A model generated the notes under the pieces. It saw only the letters and a list, made by a program, of their open reading frames with translations. It did not search any database and had not been told where the DNA came from. Below, one piece after another: positions 25,516 through 33,349 of a stretch of 34,300 nt of DNA. Origin of the DNA: Desulfovibrionaceae bacterium (lineage in GTDB: Bacteria > Desulfobacterota > Desulfovibrionia > Desulfovibrionales > Desulfovibrionaceae); the NCBI GenBank assembly GCA_015709315.1, contig JACCQI010000029.1:1-34300 (forward strand), written 5' to 3'. The position numbers and the translations under genes are program-made. Numbering within the stretch: the first letter of the stretch is position 1; every line of letters begins with the position of its first letter.

Positions 25516-28407
25516 TTACTTCCCGCCGGCCAGAGCGGCCCGCCCCTCGGCGAGGGTGTTCTGCTTCCGCCCGAGCTGGGTGGACAGGGAGTATATCTCA
25601 TGCGGATCGAGGATCAACACCACCGAGCCGTCGCCCATGATGGTGGCACCCGACAGCCCCTTGAGATTGAAGTTGTTGAGATACTGGCCCAGCGGCTTGA
25701 TGACGATCTCCTGCCGCTCCAGAAGCCGGTCGACCACCAGCCCGAGCCGCCGGTCGTTGTCCTGGATGATGACCATGGGCAGCACCTCGCGCTCCTCCAT
25801 GGACTGGGGCAGACCGAGCAGCTCGGCCAATTCCACGATGCCCAGGACCTCGCCGCGCAGTTCCACGGCCTTGCGGCTGTTGACCTCGGAGAGCTTTTTC
25901 GTCTCGATCTTGGTGGTTTCGGAAACCGCGTCCAGCGGGATGGCGAAGGTGTCGCCGCCCACCTGGACCATGAGCGCGTCGATGATGGCCAGGGTCAGCG
26001 GCAGGGTCAGGGTGAGCTTGCTTCCCTTGCCCACCTCGGACTGGGTATGCACGCTGCCCTTGAGATTCTTGATGTTGGTCTTGACCACGTCCATGCCCAC
26101 GCCCCGACCGGAGATGTCCGTGACCTTCTCGGCGGACGAGAAGCCGGGCGCGAAGATCAGGTCGAGCGCCTCGCGGTCGTCCATGGAATCGGCCTCGACC
26201 GGGGAGATGACGCCCTTGCGGATGGCCACCTGCTTGAGCTTTTCCGGATCCATGCCGCGTCCGTCGTCCTCCACCTCGATGGCCACGGAATTGCCCTTGT
26301 GGTAGGCGCGCAGCCAGACGTGGCCCTTGGGCTTCTTGCCCGCCGCCACGCGTTCGTCCTCGGACTCGAGGCCGTGGTCAACGGCGTTGCGGACGAGATG
26401 GACCAGCGGATCGCCGATCTCCTCCACCACGGACTTGTCGAATTCGGTCTCCTCGCCTTCCATGATCAGTTCCACCTGCTTCCCCGACTTGCGGGACAGG
26501 TCGCGCACCAGGCGCGGGAAGCGGGAAAAAACCGTCTGGACGGGCACCATGCGGACCTTCATGATGGTATCCTGGAGATCGTCCGAAATGCGGGCCATGG
26601 CATAGGTGGTTTCCGTGAGCTGCTGGGCCACCACATGCACCTCTTCCTGCCCCTCTTCCAAGGCGCGGGCAAGCATGGCGTAGCGGTTGCGGTTGATGAT
26701 CAGCTCGCCGATGACGTTCATCAGGTGGTCCAGCTTGTGATGGTCCACGCGAATCGTGCTCGACACCTTGGGCTTGGCCTGAGTCTGTCCCCCGTTGGGC
26801 TTGCTGGCTCTGGTCATGGGTTTCCTCGCCGCCGGAGCGGACTTGGGTGCGGGTTTCTGGACGGGGTTGGACGCGGGCGGCACGGGATTGGGCACGGCCG
26901 CCGCAGATTCCGGCTTCATCTCGGCCCTGGGGGCCGGTTCGGATTCGGGTTCCGGGGCCGGTTCCGGCTCAGGGGCATTTTCCGGCTCACCGCCGACGGG
27001 CGTCACGCCCAGGCTTTCGACGGCCTTGGCGATCATGTCCCTGAGGATGGCGTATTCCTGTTCGAGGATATCCAGCATCAGGGCGAAATCCATATCCGAT
27101 TTGCGGGCCTGGTCCACCAGCCCGACCGTCCGGCCGGCGTACTCCCTGATTTCGTCGAACCCCATATATCCGGTGGAATTCTGAATGGTCTGGAAAGTTC
27201 GGAACAGGCCGTCGATGATATCCTTCTGCCCGGAATCCTCCCGGAGCATGCGAAAAGCGACCTCCACGGCCTGGAACTGCTGGTCGATGGTGGTCATGAA
27301 CAGGGCCACGTCCTCGGGATCATAGCCGCCGGAAGCCACACTTTCCGCAGGCTCTTCCACGACGTCCTTCTGGTCGGAGGACTTGCCCGCGAACAGACCA
27401 TGGACCGCCGCCGTGCCGCCGTCCTCGGTCACTTTCTGGAGGACCTGGGCCATGACGCTGGTGTCCAGGGGCTCCACCTTGCCGGCTTCGACGTTGACCT
27501 TGGAAACCAGGGTCTCGATGAGGTCCACGGTCGCCAGCAACAGGTCGATCATGGACTGGCTGGACGCGATCTCGCCCTTGCGGACCCTGTTGAGCAGAGT
27601 TTCGGCCTCGTGGGTCAGGGAGTTGAGTTCCTTGAACCCGATGATGCCGCTGTTGCCCTTCAGGTTGTGGAAATACCTGAACGTGTCGTTGATCAGTTCG
27701 TCCGCACCGTCAGGTTCCCCTTCCAGGGCCAGCAGGCAGCGATTGAGATTCTCGACGATTTCCTGGGCTTCCTCAAGAAAATCCGCCAGATGGCCTTCGC
27801 CCACCGTGGTCAGCGCATACGGGGTGTCGTCGAAATCGGGGTCCGGCTCCGGGACGAAGGCCGATGCCGGGACAACGGGCGCGGAATCGGCGGCCGGTTC
27901 CGGCTCGGCCTTGGGCTCGGCAACCGCCTCGACCACGGGTTCGGGCATCGGCTCGGGTTCGGGTTCAGGCGCGGCCGCGGCTTCCGAAGCAGCCTGCGGC
28001 GCACTCTCCAACTCGCCCTTCAGGGCCGCCTCGATCCGGGCAATGATGGGCTCGGTATCCACGTCGCCCTCCACGCCGCTGGTCTCCAAATTGTCCACCA
28101 TGGTCCGCAGGGCGTCCGTGGCGGAAAGGATGAGGTCCATGATCCCTTCGGTGACCTGCATGGACCCCTGGCGCAATTCGTCCAAAATGTTTTCGGCCTT
28201 GTGGGCCAGCCCGTTGATCTTGTTCAGCCCAAGAAAGCCCGACGCACCCTTGAGGGAATGCATGGGGCGAAATATCTCATTGAGAATACCGAGGTTTTCC
28301 GGGGTCTTTTCCAGCTCGAGTAGGTTGGGTTCAATGGTCTCCAAATGCTCTTTCGCTTCAATGAAAAAGTCCGATAAGATTTCCGGGTCGAGAAAGTCCT
28401 GGCTCAT
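25516..28407 (-). CDS. cheA: Chemotaxis histidine kinase CheA with tandem HPt domains
   Basis: Central kinase of a chemosensory array; phosphorylates CheY and CheB. The 963 residues are long for CheA. HPt-1 carries the phospho-accepting H50 (MHSLKGAS) and HPt-2 carries H247 (FHNLKGNS). A third HPt-like helical domain (about 363-460) has lost the histidine: the aligned segment is FRTFQTIQNSTG with Q406. Pro/Glu-rich linkers (about 140-195 and 470-545) separate them. The dimerisation helix begins near 551 (TIRVDHHKLDHLMNVIGELI). The ATPase boxes are N (HLVRNAVDHGLE, 670-681), G1 (DDGRGMD) and G2 (GFSSAEKVTDISGRGVGMD). A CheW-like domain closes the protein (about 813-945). Last gene of the cluster; AAAGGA precedes its ATG. 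Confidence 0.95.
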   Translation of the reverse strand: MSQDFLDPEILSDFFIEAKEHLETIEPNLLELEKTPENLGILNEIFRPMHSLKGASGFLGLNKINGLAHKAENILDELRQGSMQVTEGIMDLILSATDALRTMVDNLETSGVEGDVDTEPIIARIEAALKGELESAPQAASEAAAAPEPEPEPMPEPVVEAVAEPKAEPEPAADSAPVVPASAFVPEPDPDFDDTPYALTTVGEGHLADFLEEAQEIVENLNRCLLALEGEPDGADELINDTFRYFHNLKGNSGIIGFKELNSLTHEAETLLNRVRKGEIASSQSMIDLLLATVDLIETLVSKVNVEAGKVEPLDTSVMAQVLQKVTEDGGTAAVHGLFAGKSSDQKDVVEEPAESVASGGYDPEDVALFMTTIDQQFQAVEVAFRMLREDSGQKDIIDGLFRTFQTIQNSTGYMGFDEIREYAGRTVGLVDQARKSDMDFALMLDILEQEYAILRDMIAKAVESLGVTPVGGEPENAPEPEPAPEPESEPAPRAEMKPESAAAVPNPVPPASNPVQKPAPKSAPAARKPMTRASKPNGGQTQAKPKVSSTIRVDHHKLDHLMNVIGELIINRNRYAMLARALEEGQEEVHVVAQQLTETTYAMARISDDLQDTIMKVRMVPVQTVFSRFPRLVRDLSRKSGKQVELIMEGEETEFDKSVVEEIGDPLVHLVRNAVDHGLESEDERVAAGKKPKGHVWLRAYHKGNSVAIEVEDDGRGMDPEKLKQVAIRKGVISPVEADSMDDREALDLIFAPGFSSAEKVTDISGRGVGMDVVKTNIKNLKGSVHTQSEVGKGSKLTLTLPLTLAIIDALMVQVGGDTFAIPLDAVSETTKIETKKLSEVNSRKAVELRGEVLGIVELAELLGLPQSMEEREVLPMVIIQDNDRRLGLVVDRLLERQEIVIKPLGQYLNNFNLKGLSGATIMGDGSVVLILDPHEIYSLSTQLGRKQNTLAEGRAALAGGK

Positions 28408-28449
28408 CGAATATCCTTTTACGGCACCGCGTTGGTTGAATTCACGCCA

Positions 28450-28818
28450 TCAGCCCAGCAGCATCTTGACGTTGCGGACGAGCTTTTCCGGCTGGGCGGG
28501 TTTGACCATGTAAAGATTCGCCCCCACGGTCAAGCCGGTCTGGATATCCTTGTCCTGGCCTTCGGTGGACAACACCACGATAGGGATATCCCTGTAGCTT
28601 TCCTGCTCTCGCACCGTCTTGATGAACGTCAGCCCGTCCATGCGGGGCATGTTGACGTCGGAAACGATCAGATCGACCAGTCCCAGGCTGTAGAGTTTCT
28701 CCAGCCCGTCCAGGCCGTCTTCGGCCGTGGTCACCTTGAACCCCTCCTTCTTCATGATGAAGGCGACTAGATTCCTCACGGTCTTGGAATCGTCCACAAT
28801 TAAAATATGTTTAGGCAT
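28450..28818 (-). CDS. cheY: CheY-like single-domain response regulator
   Basis: 122 residues, a bare receiver domain with no output domain. D9 and D10 (IVDDS), phospho-site D54 (LIVSDVNMPRMDG), the S/T switch in VVLSTEG and the lysine in MVKPAQP are all present, so it should be phosphorylatable. A G-rich ribosome binding site (AAAGGGGGG) lies just before the ATG. Placed between cheR and cheA, it is the probable phosphotransfer target of this CheA. Whether it acts on the flagellar motor or on another output cannot be read here. Confidence 0.92.
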   Translation of the reverse strand: MPKHILIVDDSKTVRNLVAFIMKKEGFKVTTAEDGLDGLEKLYSLGLVDLIVSDVNMPRMDGLTFIKTVREQESYRDIPIVVLSTEGQDKDIQTGLTVGANLYMVKPAQPEKLVRNVKMLLG

Positions 28819-28880
28819 GATCCCCCCTTTGGTAACACGTCTGGTACCCGCATATCAAATCCATCATGGCGCCATTCCCC

Positions 28881-29756
28881 CTATTCTTCCTTCTGATAAA
28901 TGATGGACCCCGGGAACCGGATCGGCTTGAAGGCCCGGGTGATATTATGCAGTGATTCCGAATGTCCGATGATGAGATAGCCGCCGGGAAGCAGGTTGTC
29001 GTAAAAGGCGTTGATGACCTGCTTTTTCATGGCGTCGTCGAAATAGATGATGACGTTTCGGCAAAAAACGATCTGGGACCGCTCGATCCGCTTGACCTGG
29101 ACGCGGTCCTTGAGGTTGATCTGCCCGAAGCTCACCAGCTTCCTGATCTCCGGCTTGACCCGGTTCTGGCCCTCGCCGGAAGTGAAATACCGCTTCACGA
29201 TCTCGGGAGGCGTGGTCCGCAGGGTGTAATCGTTGTATGCGGCCTTGCGGGCGGATTCGAGAACGCGCTCGGACAGGTCGTTGGCCGTGATGCGGATGTC
29301 CCAGGAATTCACTTCCGACTGAAGCACCTCGTTGATGATCATGGAGATGGTGTACGGTTCCTCGCCCGTGGAACAGCCCGCCGACCAGATGCGCAGCCGC
29401 TTCCCGGCCCGCTTGCACTTGGCCAGCGCATCGGGAAGAACCTCGTTCTGAAAGACCTCCAACTGCGGGGGATTGCGATAGAAACTGGTCTCGTTGGTGG
29501 TGATCACCTCAAAGAGCTTCCTGAACTCCACGGACCGCCCGGAATCGAACCGGAGGAGGTTGTAGTATTCGTCGAAATTCTTGAGGTTCAGCTTTTTGAG
29601 CCGGTTTCCGAGCCGGTTTTCCAGCAGGTACTTGCGGTTGTCGGCGATGAAGATGCCGCATTCCTCGTAAATGAAATCGCGCAGGTTGACGAACTCCTGG
29701 TCCGTTATCCTCAGCTCCCTGCCCAGAGAAATGGTCTTTGAAAAAAGCGAAGACAT
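28881..29756 (-). CDS. cheR: Chemotaxis protein methyltransferase CheR
   Basis: Methylates glutamates of chemoreceptors using S-adenosylmethionine. The 291 residues comprise an N-terminal helical domain (about 17-75, FVNLRDFIYEECGIFI) and the SAM-binding domain with TTNETSFYRNP (86-96) and SAGCSTGEEPYTISM (125-139). The CRNVIIYFDDAMKKQVI block follows near 230. No TPR extension is attached. It follows the HEAT-repeat gene by 9 nt, pointing to tight coupling. Paired with CheB in the same cluster it implies adaptation of membrane or soluble receptors, none of which is encoded nearby. Confidence 0.95.
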   Translation of the reverse strand: MSSLFSKTISLGRELRITDQEFVNLRDFIYEECGIFIADNRKYLLENRLGNRLKKLNLKNFDEYYNLLRFDSGRSVEFRKLFEVITTNETSFYRNPPQLEVFQNEVLPDALAKCKRAGKRLRIWSAGCSTGEEPYTISMIINEVLQSEVNSWDIRITANDLSERVLESARKAAYNDYTLRTTPPEIVKRYFTSGEGQNRVKPEIRKLVSFGQINLKDRVQVKRIERSQIVFCRNVIIYFDDAMKKQVINAFYDNLLPGGYLIIGHSESLHNITRAFKPIRFPGSIIYQKEE

Positions 29757-29765
29757 CGGCGGCGC

Positions 29766-31697
29766 CTACTCCTGGGATTCCTGAATCATGGTGATGGCCT
29801 CCTCGGCCGCGCTCACCAATTCGTATTCATCGCTGTTGGTGATCTCAAGCAAGGCGTTGAACGCCTCGGGACCGCCGATCCTGCCAAGCCCCTCGACCGC
29901 CTTCATGACCACGAAGCGATTGCTGTTGCCCAGCATTTCCACCAGTCGGGGGACGCTTTCCACGACCCCGTGCTCGCCCAGGGCGTCGATGGCCCTGATC
30001 TTGACCCAGTCGTCCTCGTCGCTCAGGGCATCCAGCAGATGGGGAATGGTCTCCCTGTCGAAATACCGCCCCATGATCTCGACCACGGTCAGGCGCACGT
30101 CCTTGTTCTCGTCGCACAGCCGCTGCAGGGCCAGCGACCGCCAGACCGAAGGGTCGCCCACGCCCGCCAGGGCTTCCAGGGCCACCTTGCGGACGTCCGG
30201 GATTTCGTCTTCCACCGCCAGTTTGAGGTAGTCCATGTTCTCCGTGGCCCCGAGCTTGCCAAGGGCGTAGATGGCCATGAACCGCTGCAGGGGATTGTCG
30301 CTGCCGGATCTGTCCCTGAACCAGGCCATGACCGTGTCGCCGCCGATGGCGATGCAGGCGTTGAGCGCCGCCTCCTTGACGTCGTCGTACTGATGGTCCA
30401 GCAGCGGGAAAATGCGGTCCGCAACTTCGGCGAGCCGAAGCTTTTCGCCCAGCAGGTAGACCACGCTCTTGAGCACGGACCCGTCCGTGTGCTCTTCCAG
30501 CACCTTGAGAAAAAAGTCCTTGCCCGACTCGTCGCCCCTCTCGGCGGCCACGCTGATGATCTGCCGCTGGACGGGAAGAGCCGTCTTCCAAAAGGCGTCC
30601 ATGAGGACCGAACAAACATCGTGCCGCCCGCACCGCTCGGGGGCGATCCGCGAAAGGGTCTGCACCGCGACGCTTGCCGCCACCTGGTCGTCGCCCAATA
30701 TGCCTTCCTTGAGGGCCTCGGTCAGCCCGATCTCGGCCAGGCCGTTGATGATGGTCCCCAGCCGGTCCTGGTCACGGTCCGAATCCAGCCCGGCAGCAAT
30801 GTGCAGGATGCCCCTGGACGCCTGCTCGCCGCCCACGTGGGCCAGTCCCTGGATGGCGGCATCCTGGATTTCCTCGTCCTCGTCCTCCAGCGCCACCAGC
30901 AGGTATTGCCGAAACCGCTCCCGCTCCTCGTTGCTCAACAACGTCAGCGACCGGCCGCCGAGGATCTTGACCACGGCCTTGACGATCTTGTTGCGAAGGG
31001 CCGTCGGCGCGTCGGGCATGCGCCTGAGCAGCATGGTCACGGCCTTGACGTTGCCCAGTTCGCCCAGGGAGTCGATAATCATGGACGCCACCAGGTCGGA
31101 GGCGGAATCAAGGGCGTTGACCAGGGCGTCCACCGAACTGGCATGGCCGATCTTGGTCAATGCCTCGATCACGGAATACTGGACCCACTCCTCGTCGTTC
31201 ATTGCCTTGTTCAGGCAGGGGGCCGCCTCGGCCATGCCGAGTTCCCCCAGGCTGACCGCCGCCTGGTAACGGACGTTGACCTCGGGATCCTTGAGCAGGG
31301 ATTCGCACAAAGGCTCAACGGCCAGCAGGCTCCTGGTGGAACCGAGGATGTCCGCCACGAATATGCGGATGTCCGGGTCTTCGTCCTGGCTGAGTTCGAT
31401 GAGCGCCCCCATGTCCTGGCTGCCCACTTCCCGAAGAATGTCCATGGACAGGTTGCGTACCGGCGCATCGTCGGAACGAAGCAGAGGAAGCACGGCCTGG
31501 ACCGTTTCCTTGCCCCCGATCTTCCTGAGCGAGCTGTCCACGGCCTCCTGGATGCCCAGGTGGTTGGTGGTCAGCAGCTCGGCCAGTTTGGGCACGGCCT
31601 CGATACAATTTTCCTCGCCCGCCCTGAACGCGCTTTCGCGGACGACTTCCTTGTCGTCGCTGTCGAGCAAAGCCAGATATTCTCTACATTCCGCCAT
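29766..31697 (-). CDS. Large HEAT-repeat protein within the chemosensory cluster
   Basis: 643 residues made almost wholly of HEAT/phycobilisome-lyase-like repeats of ~31 residues, for example VPKLAELLTTNHLGIQEAVD, AVLPLLRSDDAPVRNLSMDI and IPHLLDALSDEDDWVKIRAI. I choose the ATG at 31697 because GGGAGG sits 8 nt upstream; the frame runs a further 11 codons up. There is no signal peptide, transmembrane helix or enzymatic motif. Such solenoids act as scaffolds for protein contacts. Its place between cheB and cheR, with short gaps, suggests it belongs to the signalling complex. No role for it is established to my knowledge, so partner and function are open. Confidence 0.9.
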   Translation of the reverse strand: MAECREYLALLDSDDKEVVRESAFRAGEENCIEAVPKLAELLTTNHLGIQEAVDSSLRKIGGKETVQAVLPLLRSDDAPVRNLSMDILREVGSQDMGALIELSQDEDPDIRIFVADILGSTRSLLAVEPLCESLLKDPEVNVRYQAAVSLGELGMAEAAPCLNKAMNDEEWVQYSVIEALTKIGHASSVDALVNALDSASDLVASMIIDSLGELGNVKAVTMLLRRMPDAPTALRNKIVKAVVKILGGRSLTLLSNEERERFRQYLLVALEDEDEEIQDAAIQGLAHVGGEQASRGILHIAAGLDSDRDQDRLGTIINGLAEIGLTEALKEGILGDDQVAASVAVQTLSRIAPERCGRHDVCSVLMDAFWKTALPVQRQIISVAAERGDESGKDFFLKVLEEHTDGSVLKSVVYLLGEKLRLAEVADRIFPLLDHQYDDVKEAALNACIAIGGDTVMAWFRDRSGSDNPLQRFMAIYALGKLGATENMDYLKLAVEDEIPDVRKVALEALAGVGDPSVWRSLALQRLCDENKDVRLTVVEIMGRYFDRETIPHLLDALSDEDDWVKIRAIDALGEHGVVESVPRLVEMLGNSNRFVVMKAVEGLGRIGGPEAFNALLEITNSDEYELVSAAEEAITMIQESQE

Positions 31698-31736
31698 GGT
31701 CCAGACCTCCCGTGCAAATTCAGGATTCAATCCGCC

Positions 31737-32786
31737 CTACTGATACAGATTCGAGACAATGGAGCTGGCCATATCGTCGAGATCAACCACCTCATCCGCC
31801 AGGTTCTCTTCCACGATGGCCTTGGGCATGCCGTAGACCACGCAGGTGGAGTCGCTCTGGGCCAACGCCCGGCCTCCCTTCTCCTTGAGTGCCCGGACGC
31901 CCTTGCAGCCGTCGTTGCCCATGCCGGTCAGGATGACGCCCAGCCCGCGTCGGCCCACCGCCTTGGCCACCGAGGAAATGAGCACGTTGGCCGAAGGCTT
32001 GTACAGCTCTCCCGGCGGATCATCGGTGACGACCAGTTCGATCCGGCTGACCTTCTGGTCGAGGATCACATGCCGGCCGCCAGGCGCTACGAACGCGCAC
32101 CCCGGCTTGAGCACGTCGCCGGTCTTCGCCTCCTTGACGGTGAGTTGGCTGACGCCGTCGAGGCGCTCGGCAAAGGGGCCGGTGAAGGCCGCAGGCATAT
32201 GCTGGGCTATGACGATGCCCGCCGGGAAATCGCCCGGCAGGGAAGACAATATCTTTTGCACCACGGGCGGCCCGCCCGTGGAAACGCCGATGGCCACCAC
32301 GTCCCGCACGGGACGGCCGGACCTCGACGCCACCGGCTTCGGGGCCTCGGCCCGTGCGGCCCGGGCGGAAGCGGTCGGCACATGACGCATCTTGCGGACG
32401 GCCACGGCCTTGACCTTGGCGATAAGGTCCTTTTCGATCTTGATGATATCCAGGGAGACCTTGGAGAGCTGTTTGGGAATGAAGTCCACGGCCCCCAGCT
32501 CCATGGCCTTGAGGGTGGATTCCGCGCCCTCGGTGGTCAGGGAACTGACCATGAGTACCGGCCGGGGGGACTCCATCATGATGTGCCTGAGCGCGGTCAG
32601 CCCGTCCATCTTGGGCATTTCGATATCCATGGTGACCACGTCCGGGTCGAACGAGCGGACCATTTCCAGGCCTTCCCGGCCGTCGCGCGCGGAGCCGACC
32701 ACCTTGATGCCGGGGTCCTTCTCAAGCATCGTGCAGATGGCTTTCCGCATGAAGGCGGAGTCATCCACAACCAGAACTTTAATCAC
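31737..32786 (-). CDS. cheB: Chemotaxis response regulator protein-glutamate methylesterase CheB
   Basis: Removes methyl groups from chemoreceptors when phosphorylated by CheA. I place the start at a GTG (32786, 349 residues) because AAGGAG lies 6 nt before it and the receiver domain begins at once with IKVLVVDDSAFMR. The frame upstream to 32882 has no family similarity. The receiver carries D54 (VTMDIEMPKMDG). The methylesterase domain shows the catalytic triad S169 (GVSTGGPP), H196 (AQHMPAAFT) and D292 (TGMGNDGCKG). It is the first gene of the chemosensory cluster. Its leader contains a nine-base G/C run. Confidence 0.95.
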   Translation of the reverse strand: MIKVLVVDDSAFMRKAICTMLEKDPGIKVVGSARDGREGLEMVRSFDPDVVTMDIEMPKMDGLTALRHIMMESPRPVLMVSSLTTEGAESTLKAMELGAVDFIPKQLSKVSLDIIKIEKDLIAKVKAVAVRKMRHVPTASARAARAEAPKPVASRSGRPVRDVVAIGVSTGGPPVVQKILSSLPGDFPAGIVIAQHMPAAFTGPFAERLDGVSQLTVKEAKTGDVLKPGCAFVAPGGRHVILDQKVSRIELVVTDDPPGELYKPSANVLISSVAKAVGRRGLGVILTGMGNDGCKGVRALKEKGGRALAQSDSTCVVYGMPKAIVEENLADEVVDLDDMASSIVSNLYQ

Positions 32787-32842
32787 ACATATCTCCTTGA
32801 TTATTCCAACGGCCGCCATTCGGAGGCCGAATTCATTCAGCA

Positions 32843-32851
32843 GGGGGGGGG
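32843..32851. repeat. Homopolymer of nine G (C on the coding strand) in the cheB leader
   Basis: A run of nine G on the plus strand lies 57-65 nt upstream of the cheB GTG, in the untranslated leader. Runs of this length are prone to polymerase slippage. Whether length varies in the population is unknown. Confidence 0.9.
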
Positions 32852-32941
32852 AAATCCCGTGCAACAAAGCCAGAACAAACACGTCGATGAAAATATTTTG
32901 TTCTGCAATTTCCGACTTTAGGCACCTTTGTACACTTTGTC

Positions 32942-32957
32942 CACAACCTTGATGCCA
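32942..32957 (-). promoter_or_regulatory. Weak sigma-54-like element upstream of cheB
   Basis: On the minus strand TGGCATCAAGGTTGTG has GG, ten bases, then GT, against the GG-N10-GC rule of sigma-54 promoters. One key base of the -12 element differs. It lies about 150 nt before the cheB start and no better promoter is obvious on this strand. Confidence 0.25.
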
Positions 32958-32971
32958 AGCTCATTTTTGCC

Positions 32972-33000
32972 TTGCCTTTTTATCCGGCGTGGGCTAAATC
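32972..33000 (+). promoter_or_regulatory. Promoter of tRNA-Pro
   Basis: TTGCCT (32972-32977), a 17-nt spacer and TAAATC (32995-33000) lie 14 nt before the mature tRNA start. Position and spacing are as expected for a tRNA gene. Confidence 0.6.
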
Positions 33001-33014
33001 CCCCTTCACGCCAT

Positions 33015-33091
33015 CGGGATGTGGCTCAGTCTGGTAGAGCGCCGCGTTCGGGACGCGGAGATCGGAGGTTCAAATCCTCTCATCCCGACCA
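33015..33091 (+). tRNA. tRNA-Pro, anticodon CGG
   Basis: 77 nt fold into a full cloverleaf. The acceptor stem pairs CGGGATG (33015-33021) with CATCCCG (33081-33087). The D arm contains GCTCAGTCTGGTAGAGC. The anticodon stem CCGCG/CGCGG holds the loop TTCGGGA with anticodon CGG, which reads the proline codon CCG. The variable loop is AGATC and the T arm is GGAGG-TTCAAAT-CCTCT. The discriminator A and encoded CCA end the gene. It has its own promoter and terminator. Confidence 0.97.
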
Positions 33092-33100
33092 GAGATTACA

Positions 33101-33139
33101 GGCACTTACATGATATTCATGTAAGTGCCTTTTCTTTTT
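33101..33139 (+). terminator. Terminator after tRNA-Pro
   Basis: GGCACTTACATGA (33101-33113) pairs perfectly with TCATGTAAGTGCC (33117-33129) around a TAT loop, followed by TTTTCTTTTT. It starts 10 nt after the tRNA. Confidence 0.92.
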
Positions 33140-33349
33140 ATCCTACAGATTTATCCGACAAATCCTGAAGCAAACAACAAAAGGACTGACATTCAAAGGA
33201 AATATCAGAATAGATCACTGCGTCCCGAACGCAGTTACCTATTATCTCGTTTGCCTATCAACGATTAGGCGTGATACGGAGTCAAACAAGACAATATCGA
33301 TCCGCCAATAAAACAACTCTCTCGATACGCGTGAACTATGGGGTAAATC
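33140..33349. other. AT-rich intergenic DNA beyond tRNA-Pro
   Basis: Apart from the inverted anticodon-arm copy (33213-33234) and a small GCCTA/TAGGC hairpin near 33256-33273, I see no gene. Base composition changes here from GC-rich to AT-rich. Confidence 0.6.
33213..33234 (-). repeat. Inverted, diverged copy of the tRNA-Pro anticodon arm
   Basis: Read on the minus strand this 22-nt segment matches 33042-33063 of the tRNA gene at 19 of 22 positions. The match covers the anticodon stem, the whole loop TTCGGGA and the start of the variable loop (GATC). Two of the three differences form one stem pair that changed from C-G to T-A, so the hairpin is kept. The flanks do not form the rest of a tRNA. 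A remnant of a tRNA-targeted integration event or an attachment-like site is the likeliest reading. Confidence 0.6.

Noticed and set aside
25600-28323. 907-codon plus-strand frame opposite cheA
   Set aside because: It is the shadow of cheA; the minus-strand protein has every CheA motif.
29970-32921. 983-codon plus-strand frame opposite the HEAT and cheB genes
   Set aside because: It is a shadow. The minus-strand frames hold clear HEAT repeats and the CheB catalytic triad, and this frame crosses two unrelated genes.
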